A program made the position numbers and the translations under genes. The notes beneath the pieces were generated by a model. The model saw only the letters and a list, made by a program, of their open reading frames with translations. It was not told the DNA's origin and did not search any database. DNA of 64,000 nucleotides from Echria macrotheca. Lineage: Eukaryota; Ascomycota; Sordariomycetes; Sordariales; Schizotheciaceae. The DNA is taken from assembly GCA_030411725.1 (NCBI GenBank), contig MU839851.1, positions 1 to 64,000 on the forward strand. The letters are read 5' to 3'. Within the stretch, counting starts at the first letter, position 1. Each line of letters starts with the position of its first letter. Shown here in pieces: positions 1 to 11,132 of the stretch.

Positions 1-95
1 AACCCTAACCCTAACCCTAACCCTAACCCTAACCCTAACCCTAACCCTAACCCTAACCCTAACCCTAACCCTAACCCTAACCCTAACCCTAACCC
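1..95. repeat. Telomere repeat array (AACCCT)n
   Basis: Fifteen perfect tandem copies of AACCCT plus a partial copy run from base 1 and pass directly into unique sequence at about base 96. This is the C-rich strand of the TTAGGG telomere used by most filamentous ascomycetes, so the left edge of the window is a chromosome end. The array may be cut short by the assembly. Confidence 0.98.
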
Positions 96-101
96 ATTGC
101 C

Positions 102-1895
102 TTGCTCACTCTCCCCGGCAATGTACGTGGAGTGTATATGGAGGCAACCAGGTACATCGACCCCAATTTTTCTACCATCAACCGTGTCAGCAAATTCACG
201 TTTACAGCGCTAGAGATCGCAGTTCACTACCCGTCTGACAAGACCCTACCCCAGCTCCCTCCGCGCCTCGGCTCGAGGATAAAGGCAGAAGTGTCCAATA
301 CGGTCGACGAGCTCCCGGCGTCTAACAGCAACCCACGGGCCAATATCAAAGCTTGCAACACCGACGTCAGTGGTACTCTAGACCTGGGGGACTACACTCT
401 CGCATACAGGTGGACACCGACGACCACGGACTCCAGCATTTTCGCGGTGTTGATCATCCTCAGCAACAATGGCGCTGCAGTCGAGAGGGCCGGTAGCTCA
501 ACGTTCGCGACGTCCATAGAGATACGCAAGAAGGGCCGGAAGACGCGCCAATTGGTCCAGGTGCCTTGGGCCATTCCGTTTCGGCTTGTCGCTCTCGACG
601 AGTTCCATACGTACAAGGACTTAACCACAAACGTCTTGCAGGCCGCCGAGCGGATACGAGCCCACTCGGAAGGCGTCAGATTCTTCCTCATGAGTGCGAC
701 CCCCCTGTCCACGACCCTCGAGTCAAGTGTTAAGGGTCCCATGAGCCTGGTTCTACAGCGGGAATGGAACGAGGCAAGCCACCCGCAATACAAGCTGTCC
801 TATCGGTACCTGATGAACAAGCTCGTCACCTACTTCAAGGAACGGCTACGTCGTAACCCTGTGCCGGAGAACCGCGAGCGTGTGGAGGAACTCGAGAAGT
901 TGTTTCAGCTCGTAATGATCCGCCGCGAGGCGGACGACTGCTTTAACGGCGTGCCGGTTCTGAACCTGCCCCCTCTATACATCAAGAAGATAACCTGTCA
1001 CTCCAATATCCAGGACCGAGCCAAGTTCAACAGCTGGATAACACCACTGGATCAGGAGTGGAAAGCCAAGTACGAACAGGTACGTCGAAACAAGGCCGCG
1101 GGTGTACAGGGCGATATCGAAGCCGCCAATATCGCGAGGAAGTCATCGTCCTTCCAGACAGCGCTGTTCGCGACTAACCTTCCGGGCCTTACCCAACACG
1201 ACTTCCCCCCTTCGTACGTCGCAGATAACATGCTAAGCCAAAGCATCGGAAGCCACCAAACCCCTCAGGAGAGGTCTCAGATCGTCCTTGGTCGCGACAT
1301 CATCAAACTGGTGGCCGGGTGCGGTAAGCTCCAAGCACTCGAGGGCATCCTACGCGATGTGCTACAGGACCGATCCGTCCACTCAGGAGGCGAAGTACGT
1401 ATACCGTTCAAGAAACACGCACTAGTCATTTGCTCTCGGCCGGGCTTCGCAGTGGCACTGGCGTCGTACTTTGATAAGTCGCCTGATATCCTGAGCCAGT
1501 GGGACGTTCAGCTCCTCACGAGTTCGACACCGGCAGCGGTACGGCACTCCATCATTGCGGATAATTTCAAGGATATCCCGTTTCGGAACGCATCCGCCAA
1601 ACCCACCCTGTTCATCTCAACCGTAAAGGTGGTCGGGACCGGCCTGAACGGGCTGCAGCGGGCGAATCACTGCATCATTTGGGACCCGCCGTTTGAGGAC
1701 CACCTGATTACGCAGACTTTCGGCCGGGTGAAGCGGTCTGGGCAGAGATACAAAACGCACGGCTATATTCTCGAATCCGGCGATACCGATCACGAGAAAG
1801 ACATCTTGAAGCGGCACCAGGAACGTATGGCCTCGTTCCAGTCGGCCCTCGGTGCCGAGCACGGTCTACGGTACGGCGGTATATGGATGGAATAG
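102..1895 (+). CDS. 5'-truncated SNF2-family helicase-like gene abutting the telomere
   Basis: The product resembles the C-terminal two thirds of a SNF2/DEAD-like helicase. Visible motifs in order are motif II (DEFH, about residue 168), motif III (SATPL), the SNF2 linker region (FQLVMIRREADD then LPP), motif V (VGTGLNGLQRA) and motif VI (QTFGRVKRSGQ). No Walker A (GxGKT/S) exists upstream of DEFH. The frame stays open back to the telomere repeat, where a TAA occurs in the AACCCT array; the first in-frame ATG is at 138. The 5' part including the ATP-binding loop was therefore probably lost at the chromosome end, and a working ATPase is unlikely. Helicase genes beside telomeres are known in several fungi (telomere-linked helicases, usually RecQ type). 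Family is confident; whether it is expressed is not. Confidence 0.7.
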   Translation: MLTLPGNVRGVYMEATRYIDPNFSTINRVSKFTFTALEIAVHYPSDKTLPQLPPRLGSRIKAEVSNTVDELPASNSNPRANIKACNTDVSGTLDLGDYTLAYRWTPTTTDSSIFAVLIILSNNGAAVERAGSSTFATSIEIRKKGRKTRQLVQVPWAIPFRLVALDEFHTYKDLTTNVLQAAERIRAHSEGVRFFLMSATPLSTTLESSVKGPMSLVLQREWNEASHPQYKLSYRYLMNKLVTYFKERLRRNPVPENRERVEELEKLFQLVMIRREADDCFNGVPVLNLPPLYIKKITCHSNIQDRAKFNSWITPLDQEWKAKYEQVRRNKAAGVQGDIEAANIARKSSSFQTALFATNLPGLTQHDFPPSYVADNMLSQSIGSHQTPQERSQIVLGRDIIKLVAGCGKLQALEGILRDVLQDRSVHSGGEVRIPFKKHALVICSRPGFAVALASYFDKSPDILSQWDVQLLTSSTPAAVRHSIIADNFKDIPFRNASAKPTLFISTVKVVGTGLNGLQRANHCIIWDPPFEDHLITQTFGRVKRSGQRYKTHGYILESGDTDHEKDILKRHQERMASFQSALGAEHGLRYGGIWME

Positions 1896-2450
1896 CCGCA
1901 CCAGGGAGTAGCTTTCCCTGTAAGATAAGTTTTGAAATAGAATGTATTATGAATAGAAACGAGGAAAATATTTGGTAGGTAGGTTATGTGTGGGCTAGAG
2001 TGAAGGGGTAGTAGGGTTTCCAGGCTTCCGGCCATGGCAAAAACAGCAGTTGGAAGTGGGTGGGTTAGACTGCATAGCATTGAACGTTAGTTTGGCCTAC
2101 TCCAAGATACAGCAGGGCTTTCTCCCCTGCCTTCGTAATTCGTATCCTTCTTCCTAAGAACCAACTTGATTCTGTTGTTTAAAGTTACCTACTACACCCA
2201 AGCAAGATTTCTGAGTAAATCCAGTCATTCGAGGTATTATGATGGGTGTTTGATCGTGATGGCGAGAGTCTCCTGTTGGCTACCTAGCCGGGAGATACCT
2301 TCCAGTTTTTTTTCGAAACAATTTGTTTATGCATACCTAGTATGTATCACCCAGTCCAAACCCTCTGTATTATCGTTGTCCGGGAATAATTAAATAGGTA
2401 CCTAGTGGACTCGTATATGGATATATATGCAACATACCGCATAATACCTA
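1896..2450. other. Intergenic, 3' ends of helicase and TcB-TcC genes
   Basis: AT-richer spacer between two convergent genes. It holds scattered TACCTAG-type motifs (for example near 2335 and 2396) and no supported gene. Confidence 0.6.
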
Positions 2451-5400
2451 TCAGCAGCAATTGAAATCCTTGCCGACAGGTGCTGGTGTTTGCGACGGCG
2501 GGTCAGCGGTGGGCGGAGCCGACGGCTGCGAAGGAGGTGCAGGCGCCGCGCGATGCGGATGCGGCGCGGGCGTAGGCGGCGGCGGCTCAGGCTTCTCGGG
2601 CGCGGGATCGGGCATCTGGGAGGCCGGGTCGGGCGTGGACTTTGGGTCGGCAAGGACAGACTCTGACTCTGGCGGCGGCTTCAGCTCGGGTTCGGGTTCA
2701 GGCGGCCCCTGCTCCGGCTGCTGCTCGGGGCCCTTATCGGAGCCGGGCCCCCACTTCTCATATGCAGCCATGCCGAGGCGGACGCCGACAGTGCCAAGAC
2801 CAAGCATGAGGCCGATGGGCGCTGTGGCGGGGAACAAAGTCAGTGCGCCTGACAGAATGTCGGCGCCGGCAAGAAGCTTGTCGGACATGCTCTCGGCGTG
2901 CGCCATCTCGTAGATACCCATGCCGATGCCGAACCCGGACAAGGCCACGCGGCCTACCAGGCGCAGTGCGAGACTGCCAGCCGACGCGCCCGTGCCTTTC
3001 ACAACATCGATGGTGCCTTTCGTGAACTTGGCCGCCTCAGCCGCCTCCGTCGCGGCCCGCCGAACCTGGTCCACCGCCCCCGGCTCGTCCACCACGATCT
3101 TCAGCACAAACTCCTTTGGCTTACCACCTCCCTTTGCCCACGTCGAGATGGCGCGCAGGTTCCACGGCACGCGCGAGTGCGCCGCAATGGCCGCAATCTC
3201 CTCCTCGGCGTCCGCGATACCTGCACGGATCGCACGTTCCACGGCCGGTGAGTCGGCCAGCTCGCCCGCCTCGTTCAGCTGCGCACGAATCCACTTGACC
3301 TGAATGGCCTTGTCCTGTGTGATGATGTCCAATCGCTTGACGCCGCGAAAGATGCGTCCGGCCTGCTTGCGGATCCACACTTCTTTCTCGACGATGGCAC
3401 CCGGGACGCCCTCGGCCAGCCGCTGCTCCTCTTGTAACACGAATTTCTCTGCGTCGCGGCCCTTGAGCCAGTTCTTGAACCAGTCCGGCATCTGGTCCTC
3501 CGGCAGCCGTGCGTAGTCGAGGAACGTCATCTTGGCGCCATCGATACCTGCCCCTCCCTCTCCGCCCGCGCCGCCTCCTGGATCCAGAAGCACCACGGGG
3601 TTGCTCCGGCAGTATTCATACACGTTGAGCGTATCCGCGCCCGCGCCTCCCGGGTCGGGCCCAGTCCACCGCGCCAGCCACGGCGCGTAGAACCGCATAC
3701 CGTGGTATTCGAGGCCGCTCTCTTCGTCGCGCTCCTGCCCTGTGAACCGGTACCGCTTCGGGACTCCGCGCAGCGCCGCGTCGGCCGCCGCGTACTTTGA
3801 AGATACATCCATCAGCAAAACACGCCTCCTTCACGAACATACCTCGCCTCACAGGTGCAAACAAGGGCGTAAGATTTTCACTTACTGTTGTGCTGCCGTA
3901 CGGCGCATATTCCTCATAGCTCAGGATCCGGCCGTTAGCGTCGGTCTCTACTGTCGCAGACCGCAGGTGGCTACACAGTTGGAATCGGAGCAGGCGTTCG
4001 GGAGCGGGATCGGTTCCACGCACATCAATGGTGCGCGACTCGACAACGGCTGCGCGCTCGGCGCCATAAAAGACGTGCAGGGTCTCGCGCTCGAGCGACA
4101 GCTGCTGCACGCCGCCGACACTGCTACGTACCCGGTACAGCTCGAGTGCGCCGCCGAGATACAGACGCTCCTGTGTCAGAGTGGCGCTGCGCTCGATGAC
4201 CTTGCGCACACGTGTGCCCGATGCATCGTAGCAGTAATACGCCATGCCACCACCGCCGAGGTCGAGCTGCCGCGGCTGGTCGGAAAAGTTCCATGCCATG
4301 TTTGGTGCCGAGGCTCCGCTGCCGCCGAGGTGCGGCATTCGCGTCGTGTTGCCATGCGTGTCGTACGTGAAGTTTTCTGTCAGTGAGCTAACTGTCGTTG
4401 CACTCAGGCGGTTGCTCTTCTTCGCGGGCTCCAGGAGACTAGGTTCGTTATACGTGAAGGCCCGCGTCCAGCTGTGGCCGGGCGCCGACGGGTCGCTAAT
4501 CCTGTGCTGCATCTTCGCCATGTTCCCGGCACGGTCGTACACGTAGTCTTCTGTGTAACGTCCCATAGCCTTGCCGTCGCCCGGTTGCGGCCCTGTGCGC
4601 ACCGCGTCATCGCTGCCATATGGCACGGGGCTGCCGCTTGGTTGTCCGAGGTGCTCCCTGCCTGTTGCGCGGATGAGCTGGTAGAGGGCATCGTATGTGT
4701 AGGCGTTAGAGGCTTCGACGACTGCGTTGTTGTAGTAAATGGTCTGTTGAGCTGCATCTGATATGTTTGTTTGCGTCATGCTGGGGTCGTACGTGTAGCT
4801 AATGTCTTGCAGGACCATCTGGCTGCTCCCGGGGCCTGTATTCTGTCTCGTAGACAAGATCCGTGTGAGCTCGCCGGTTTTGTCGTATGTGTATCTCGTC
4901 GTGATCCCGTTGCCGAAGCTGATGTATTGCCTTAGGCCACGTGCGTCCCAGTCGAGGCTGTTGATGCACGGTGTCCACACGAGATTCCCTGTCGACGCGT
5001 CCATTTCTCTTCGAATATTGCTCTCCACCTTGACCAGATCCCCGATTTCGTATGTGAACCGAGTGCTGGTCGGATGGCCGTCAGAGTTGGGTGCAACCAC
5101 CGTAACGGGGCGGTTCAGCCCATCAAATGTGACGCTGTCCTTGAAGGCTTCCGCTTGGAGCAAAGAGTCAAGAGCCGTTTGCAATTCCGACTCGTCGAGT
5201 ACGGCCCCGAAGCCCATATCCAACGGGACAACCGACTTCAATCTGGACCAGTCGACTGTTTTCTTGTACTCGATGTTGAACCGCTTGGTCCCTACCACAA
5301 GATTGTTCTTGAAATCTTTCGACTCGTTGACCGTTATCCCAGCCTGATCGGCACTCAGATAGACACCCCCGCGGAGATTGAGCTCGGTAGCCCGTGGATG

Positions 5401-8400
5401 ACGGTCGCCATAAATGCAGAATCCAAAGACAACATCAGAAGCCGGGCCTGCTGGAGCGTTTTCGTCGCCGAGGACCGATGAAAACAGTAGGCGCCCGGCC
5501 TTGTCGTACGTTGTTTTGACGCGGTGTCCCCGGTCGTCCCAGCTGTAGAGCGGCTTTCCTTGAGATGTGCTGAGGCGGATTCGGGCCCCCGACTCCATGG
5601 ACTTCCGGATCATGGTGGCGCCAATCATATCGTACTTGAATGTCTCGACGATTCTCCCCCGGCTGTCTCCACTGTCGGTGTTGGCGTCTCGAATAACAAG
5701 GCCATGACCCTCAATATCGGATTCGATGCGCGTATACTGTTTCCATTCCTGGCCGTCGAGGTCATGTTCTTCAAGCGAGACCTTGTTCCAACCTATTGAC
5801 AGAAACGGGCGACCTAAAGAGTTAACTACAGAGACCGAGGGAGTGCCTCCATGGGTTTTGGTCTTTTCGGCAGCCTGTCGCTCAAGATCCGAGAGCGGCT
5901 TACCCATGCGCTCCTGGAGCCAGGTTTGGAAGTCGGGTCGTTGGGAAAAGTAGGATGCCATATACTGCTGGACATCGGAATCCGTCCTTGGGTCGAGCTC
6001 GACTGTGTCATGGTTGTCCCAGTCCTCGCGACTCCACGCCGAAAAGACGGACTTTACGTAGCTGTTGTTGGGGCTGAGGGCAGCCACGGATCGCCCGGTC
6101 GGGTCGAAGAAGTAGACTGGTGACACTCCCGCACGCGTGTCAAACTCAAAGGTGTGCAGATCGGTAAAGAAGGGCTCGAACGTGGCAACAGGGAGGCGTT
6201 TGTTGTTGTAGATGGTCCAGCCCGATGATATCCAGCGCGGATCCGACGCTCGATCCGTCAGTACCGGCTGGCCGTCAGGTCCCAGGACTATTCTGCCGTC
6301 CGAGCCGCGGGCGGAGACCGGCCCGGGCTTTGATTGGATCTTGCTCTGGATGATCATTCCAAGCCCGTCCGTGTACTGGTATCCGTGGTGTATCTCCGGA
6401 AGCTCGCCTGGCCCGAGGTCTGACTCGTGGACTGTGCGGGATAGGGTATATGTCACGGCCGGCTGGGGGTTCTCAGAGCTTCTGGTCCGCGAGAAAGCGA
6501 AGAGGTCAATGATTATTCTGTTGCTCGCACCCTGGAGGATGTCTTTGGGGTTGACTGTCGGGTTGGCCAGGTGGTCGGCCGCCACTTGATCTGGAAGATC
6601 GGCAATAAAGCCAGTCAGGTTATCGCCTTCAGTGTGGCCCCTTTTCCCCATGGCTGCCGCTCCGACAACTGAGCCGAGAGCATCAAAAGCCACTTGGGCA
6701 CGATTGCCATTCATGTCTGTCAAGAAGAAGCACTGTAAAACGCGGTAGTCGTTTCCAGTGCTCAGTATTGCCCCTGAATTTTCATCTCGCTCCCCGACAG
6801 TGACCACATTGCCAACTGCGTCTGTTGTTTCCGTGACAAGAAGCTTGTACTTGTCGTACGCAACAGACATGGTCACGCCGAAGATGTCCTGCGTACGACA
6901 CGGACGATAGAAGTTGGCCACCGCCTCGCTGAACTCAGTTGCCGGATCTGCCACCAGAGAATAGAAGCTTCGAGCGGTGTTCGTCCAGTATCCACTGTAT
7001 TTATCGTCGTTGGGGAAGATCCCCGATGCCATTAACATCTGGCTGGATACGTAGCCCGCTCCATCACCAGCGACACTTGTCAGTACAGCGTCGCTGTTGC
7101 CGAACAGGGGTGTTCCGCCTTTCTGATAGGTCGCGTCAAACATCTCGTGTGTAAAGGCCAGCGAAAACGACTGGCCGATGAGACCCGTCACGTCCATCTT
7201 GCCCATCGGGAGAAGGGTAGCAAGATCAGCGCTGCGATATACTGTACGCGTCACGTTGAGAATACGTTTTTGAGCCGTTGAGAGCACCGGTACTGCGTCA
7301 TACGCGATCTCTTCGGCGCCTTCAAGCAGCGCAAAGTTCCCATCGTGAAACTGTGTGAACGTGAAAGGCCCTCCTGCAGTACTAGGGCTGAAGCCATGGA
7401 GCTCGTAACCACGTGTCTCGCAGCTGAGAGGTGCCCTATAAGAGTGTGGATATTTCGACACATCATCAATGGCATTGGTGACTTTATTCTCACTGTAGGT
7501 GATGTAGGAAGCCGTCTGCTGGTCCTTGTCCCACTGCGTCGGCAGATCGTGGTCGGCGACACGGCGGCCGTAGCCGATAGCCACTTCCCGGAGTGTCTGT
7601 CCCCACTCGTTGCTCTCCAGTATGATCTGATGTCTGATGCGGGGATCGTCTTTATTTCGCTCATACTGGTAGCTCAGGACCTCTCGCGCGGACTTGAAAA
7701 AGACAGCGCTCCGATTTCCCCCGGCTCGAGCCTGAAGCTTGATCAGGGTATAGTTCATGTCAACTGCGGAGAGGGGGGTTGCAGCCTTGGAGATCATATC
7801 GTCAGATGAGCCTGGTGGTGCATCCTCGATGTAGACCTCGCTGCGTAGCAAGCAGCCCTTGAGGGCCCGGTACGCGTCGTGCTGCTCGGGGGGTGTGGTG
7901 TCCTGTGGGACGGTTTCCTGGCCCAGCTTCCAAGCACTTGCGTCACTGAAAAACTCAGTTTGGTACGCTGCCCCTGTCGGTATGCCCAGGTGGTACCATG
8001 ACTTCGTCCGTACAGGTGGGAGACTGTAGGTAGGGTCCAAGTTGGCCGCTCGGGCGTCGCCAACCCGGTCCTGTCCGGTCACGGCAGAGAGCTCTTCTGT
8101 GTCCCACTTTTCCACGGAGCCGAACCCGCGAAACTCACGCTCCACTGCATCGTAATATCCGTGGTGGTAGGCATATCTGGACGTGAAGCGATTTCGACTG
8201 ATGTAGTCGACAGTGGTTACGGTCTCGACGACGTGGACGGGGAAGGCCAGCTTGCTACGCCACGGGCGCCCGTCCCGTCGATCCTGAAGATAAAACTTCG
8301 TCGAAGTGCTGTACGTGATCTCTGTGGCCGCTCCGAGGTTGTTATCTGTTCGTGTCAAGAGATGCGGTTTGATTGAACCCATCAAGTCGATGTACTGCAT

Positions 8401-10662
8401 AGGGAATGGGTCCGCAAGGAGAGGACTGGATATGATCAGACACGAAGTCCCATTGCCGTGTATGTCAGCCGTCGTGACATCGACTTGCTTCGGCAAGGCC
8501 TGCACGGACAAGAGGTGCGTGCTGTCACTCCAACTGTTCCCTGACTCGTTGAAGTAAACAGAAGCCAGATTGCCACCCAAGTATATAATGTCGGTGGTTC
8601 CCGAGCCGTCGATATCGCAGAGGACCAGACGCTTGGGATCGTACAACTCGTCACTGTCAAAGACGGGAGAGTTGTCCATAGTGATGCAAGCCCCGAATTT
8701 GCCATAGCCCAAGTTGGGCCACACGCAGATCTCCCCGTTGGTGATTCGCACAATATCGACGAGACCGTCCCCGGTGAAATCTGCGAGGTGCGTAGTCCCA
8801 AGAGTGTCGTTTTGGAACAGATGGGTGGGCACAATATGCTTGTTGTCCGGCATCTCGAAGGAAAAGGGCTCGGGGGAGCTGAAACCAAGAGTGCCCAACG
8901 ATGGATACCACAAGCCTTCATCGGGGATGAAGAGGTCGAGCAGCCCCCCTCCGGTCATGTCAAGCAGGCCCACTTTGGGATCGCCCAAGTTGGATCTGGT
9001 AGAGAGATGGAAGTGCTGGAACGGCAGCCAAGCCTCAGCTGGACCCTGTTCGTAGTATCCCATGCCACCTCTGTCGGCAACCACTGAGAGACGACCATCG
9101 CCTGTCAAGTCAGCGAATTGAAGCGATGCTTCATTGGTGTTGTGGGGAGCACCCTGGACCTCCTCCAATGCGTCAAACATTGGCTCCGGCGTCGACGAGC
9201 CGTCTGGCTGGAGTGATCCGCTGATGGGGCTGATATTGCGCTTGTAGTACCATGCGCCGGCGTCAGTCTTAGTCAGTATTCCGGAAATGCCTTCCCCGAA
9301 CAGATCGATCCACTGCACATCTGCAGAGGCCAACCCGGCTGGAACATTCTCAAGCGCCGCAGGACTGACAGCTCGCAACTGGTCGTCGATGATCGGCTCC
9401 GAGTAGGAGAAGTTGACAGGTGGCTTTGAGCGGGTCAAGTAGCCGCTGGGATCCGAGGCGTCCCTTCGGTGTCCAGACTGCTGGATGGCGTCGAGGATTG
9501 TGTAAACGCGATTATTGGTACCGCGGGGCGTCGGGGAGCGATGCAATAACGTGGTTGAGCTCACGAGACAGTCCATCCCGACATCTTTCTCATCTTTGAA
9601 GTGATGAAACATCAGCACTCTTCGGCAGAGGCGGGCCGTCCTAACTTCAAACCCCGGGCGAAACGTCGAAAAGGCATCTGGCCTATAGTTCCACTCAGAA
9701 TCCTCGCGCGGCGTCACGGGGTGAGCGTTGTGCTCGCCATAGTCAAAGACCTGCTCGAACATCCAGCCCGCATCCTGGAGAAATTCTTCAGTGGGGAAGA
9801 CAAGCCGCTGGCCGCTCCGTGGGTCGAGAAAGGAAGTCGTGTTTCCATACTTGACCGACTTGATGTATCGGTTGGCTGTTCGCCGGATATCGAGGACGTC
9901 GCCACGGTTCTGCTGGTGGTACTGGGTGGTGTCGACACCCTGGCCATTCTCTGCCTTGTACGTGAAGGAGATGGCGTTGCCCTTCCAGTCCCTTGAGTCG
10001 CTGATGAGCCAGCTGAAGATCTGCTCCGGTGCACGTGGGTTGTGGATGCGCGAATTCTCCGACCGACCGTAGACGTGCAGCGTGTCGTCAGGCGTGTAGA
10101 CACGCCAGTGGATGTCTCCTACCGTCGCCGTGTTTGTCCATCTCTCGACTCGCCGGAAGAGCCCCTCCACACGTAGGCGATACCGGTCGATGACGTACCC
10201 GGGGACCGTAGTCTTGTCTTCATGCCTGGTCCCGTCCGGAAGGAGCATAGGAACAAGATCCTCGCCACCAGAGAGGAGAAAGACGTCGGATTCCTGGTAG
10301 TCCCGATAGAGCGGCAGCCGCTTGCTCGTCTTCCGTGTAATTGAGTCCATATCGAGGGACCAGCCGAAGCCGAACGGGCTATTTCCAAAGGCCGAGTCAT
10401 ACGACAGTGCCATGCTCGGCTGGAAGCCTCCGCGGCCGGGACTGCAAGCTATGGGCACCTTCATGCTGGCGGTCCCTTTGGTTGGGTTGGTCTCGAAGGT
10501 TTCGCCCATTCCCCGGATGGCTCCGCCGCCCTTTGGTAGAGAGGCTCCCGGCAGGGGAGAATTCTGAGACTGCGATTTCGTGTCGGGTTCATTTCCAGGC
10601 CCTGGAGCAGCGCCACCCGGTGGTGGTTGGCCGGCGGCCCCTCCTTTTGTCGTTTTCTCCAT
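2451..10662 (-). CDS. Fused TcB-TcC component of an ABC (Tc) insecticidal toxin complex
   Basis: In bacterial Tc toxins TcB and TcC form a hollow Rhs cocoon that encloses a cytotoxic C-terminal peptide and docks on the TcA pore. Here both are one protein of about 2706 aa. The first in-frame ATG is at 10662; the frame extends to 10737 without another ATG. Domains: SpvB-type N-terminus (about residues 48-120), FG-GAP/VCBS-like calcium-type repeats (LADFTGDGLVDIV, LCDIDGSGTTDII; about 515-700), TcdB middle region (about 720 onward), and Rhs/YD repeats (YTYDKTGEL near 1925, YCYDASGTRVRK near 2150). The conserved Rhs core (GMRFYAP, then LLDPGG near 2333) precedes a unique effector tail of about 370 aa. 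One 91-bp intron (3885-3795; donor GTAAGT) sits in the Rhs core; exon 1 is 10662-3886 and exon 2 is 3794-2451. No signal peptide is seen. Divergent from TcA. Family assignment is firm; the activity of the tail is unknown. Confidence 0.93.
3795..3885 (-). other. Spliceosomal intron in the Rhs core of TcB-TcC
   Basis: The donor is GTAAGT at 3885-3880, the acceptor is CAAAG ending at 3795, and a GCTGAT branch-like site lies about 20 nt upstream. At 91 nt it is not a multiple of three, so retention shifts the frame and ends the protein at 3616. Removal restores the conserved Rhs core motifs in the downstream exon. No transcript data were seen. Confidence 0.85.
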
Positions 10663-11132
10663 CGCAGGTTTGCTGATCTGCGCCGATGCAGTGTCTCTTG
10701 ACGTGCCTGAGCGGATGGGTGGGATTTTGGGAATCAAAGCCCTTTAACCACCACTCCGTGCCTCGGTCGCTTCAGTTCACATGCCACAGAAACTAGAGGG
10801 AGAAGTTGAAGACAAAACTCGTGTCCCCAGAAAAGTTGACGGTGAGCCTAGTGTTACACCACCGAGCGGGGACAGATTGTGGTGTGAGGCACTAACATTG
10901 TCACAGACCCTATTGGGCGACACGCCTTTCAGCTCCGAACCATCGCGTGTAGCCCCAAGCCACACGGACAATACCCCTCATTTCTGCGTAGTACGAGATG
11001 AAATCATTTCTTTCAGTCTTCAACAGGAGCCGTCTCAAAGGCCGTCTCGTCCAGTCTTCTTCCGGCTACACATAATTGCAACAGTTCTTCCTTCAAATCG
11101 GCCCACGCTCCAAGACAAACAAGAGAGTCTTG
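10663..11132. promoter_or_regulatory. Shared divergent promoter region of the two Tc genes
   Basis: A 470-bp spacer separates the two start codons, which face away from each other, so the two toxin subunits could be co-regulated from it. A CCAAT pentamer lies on the minus strand at 10912-10916, facing TcB-TcC. No clear TATA box was recognised. A 176-codon plus-strand frame (10781-11311) runs through it but resembles nothing and overlaps the TcA start, so it is not called. Confidence 0.55.

Noticed and set aside
2451..2470. C-terminal Cys-Cys of the Tc effector as a Rab-type prenylation site
   Set aside because: Rab prenylation needs the Rab fold and escort protein; the two residues alone are not sufficient.
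3616..3885. Continuation of the TcB-TcC frame past the intron donor to 3616
   Set aside because: The residues after the donor do not match Rhs proteins, while the next frame restores the conserved core, so this is intron plus out-of-frame reading.
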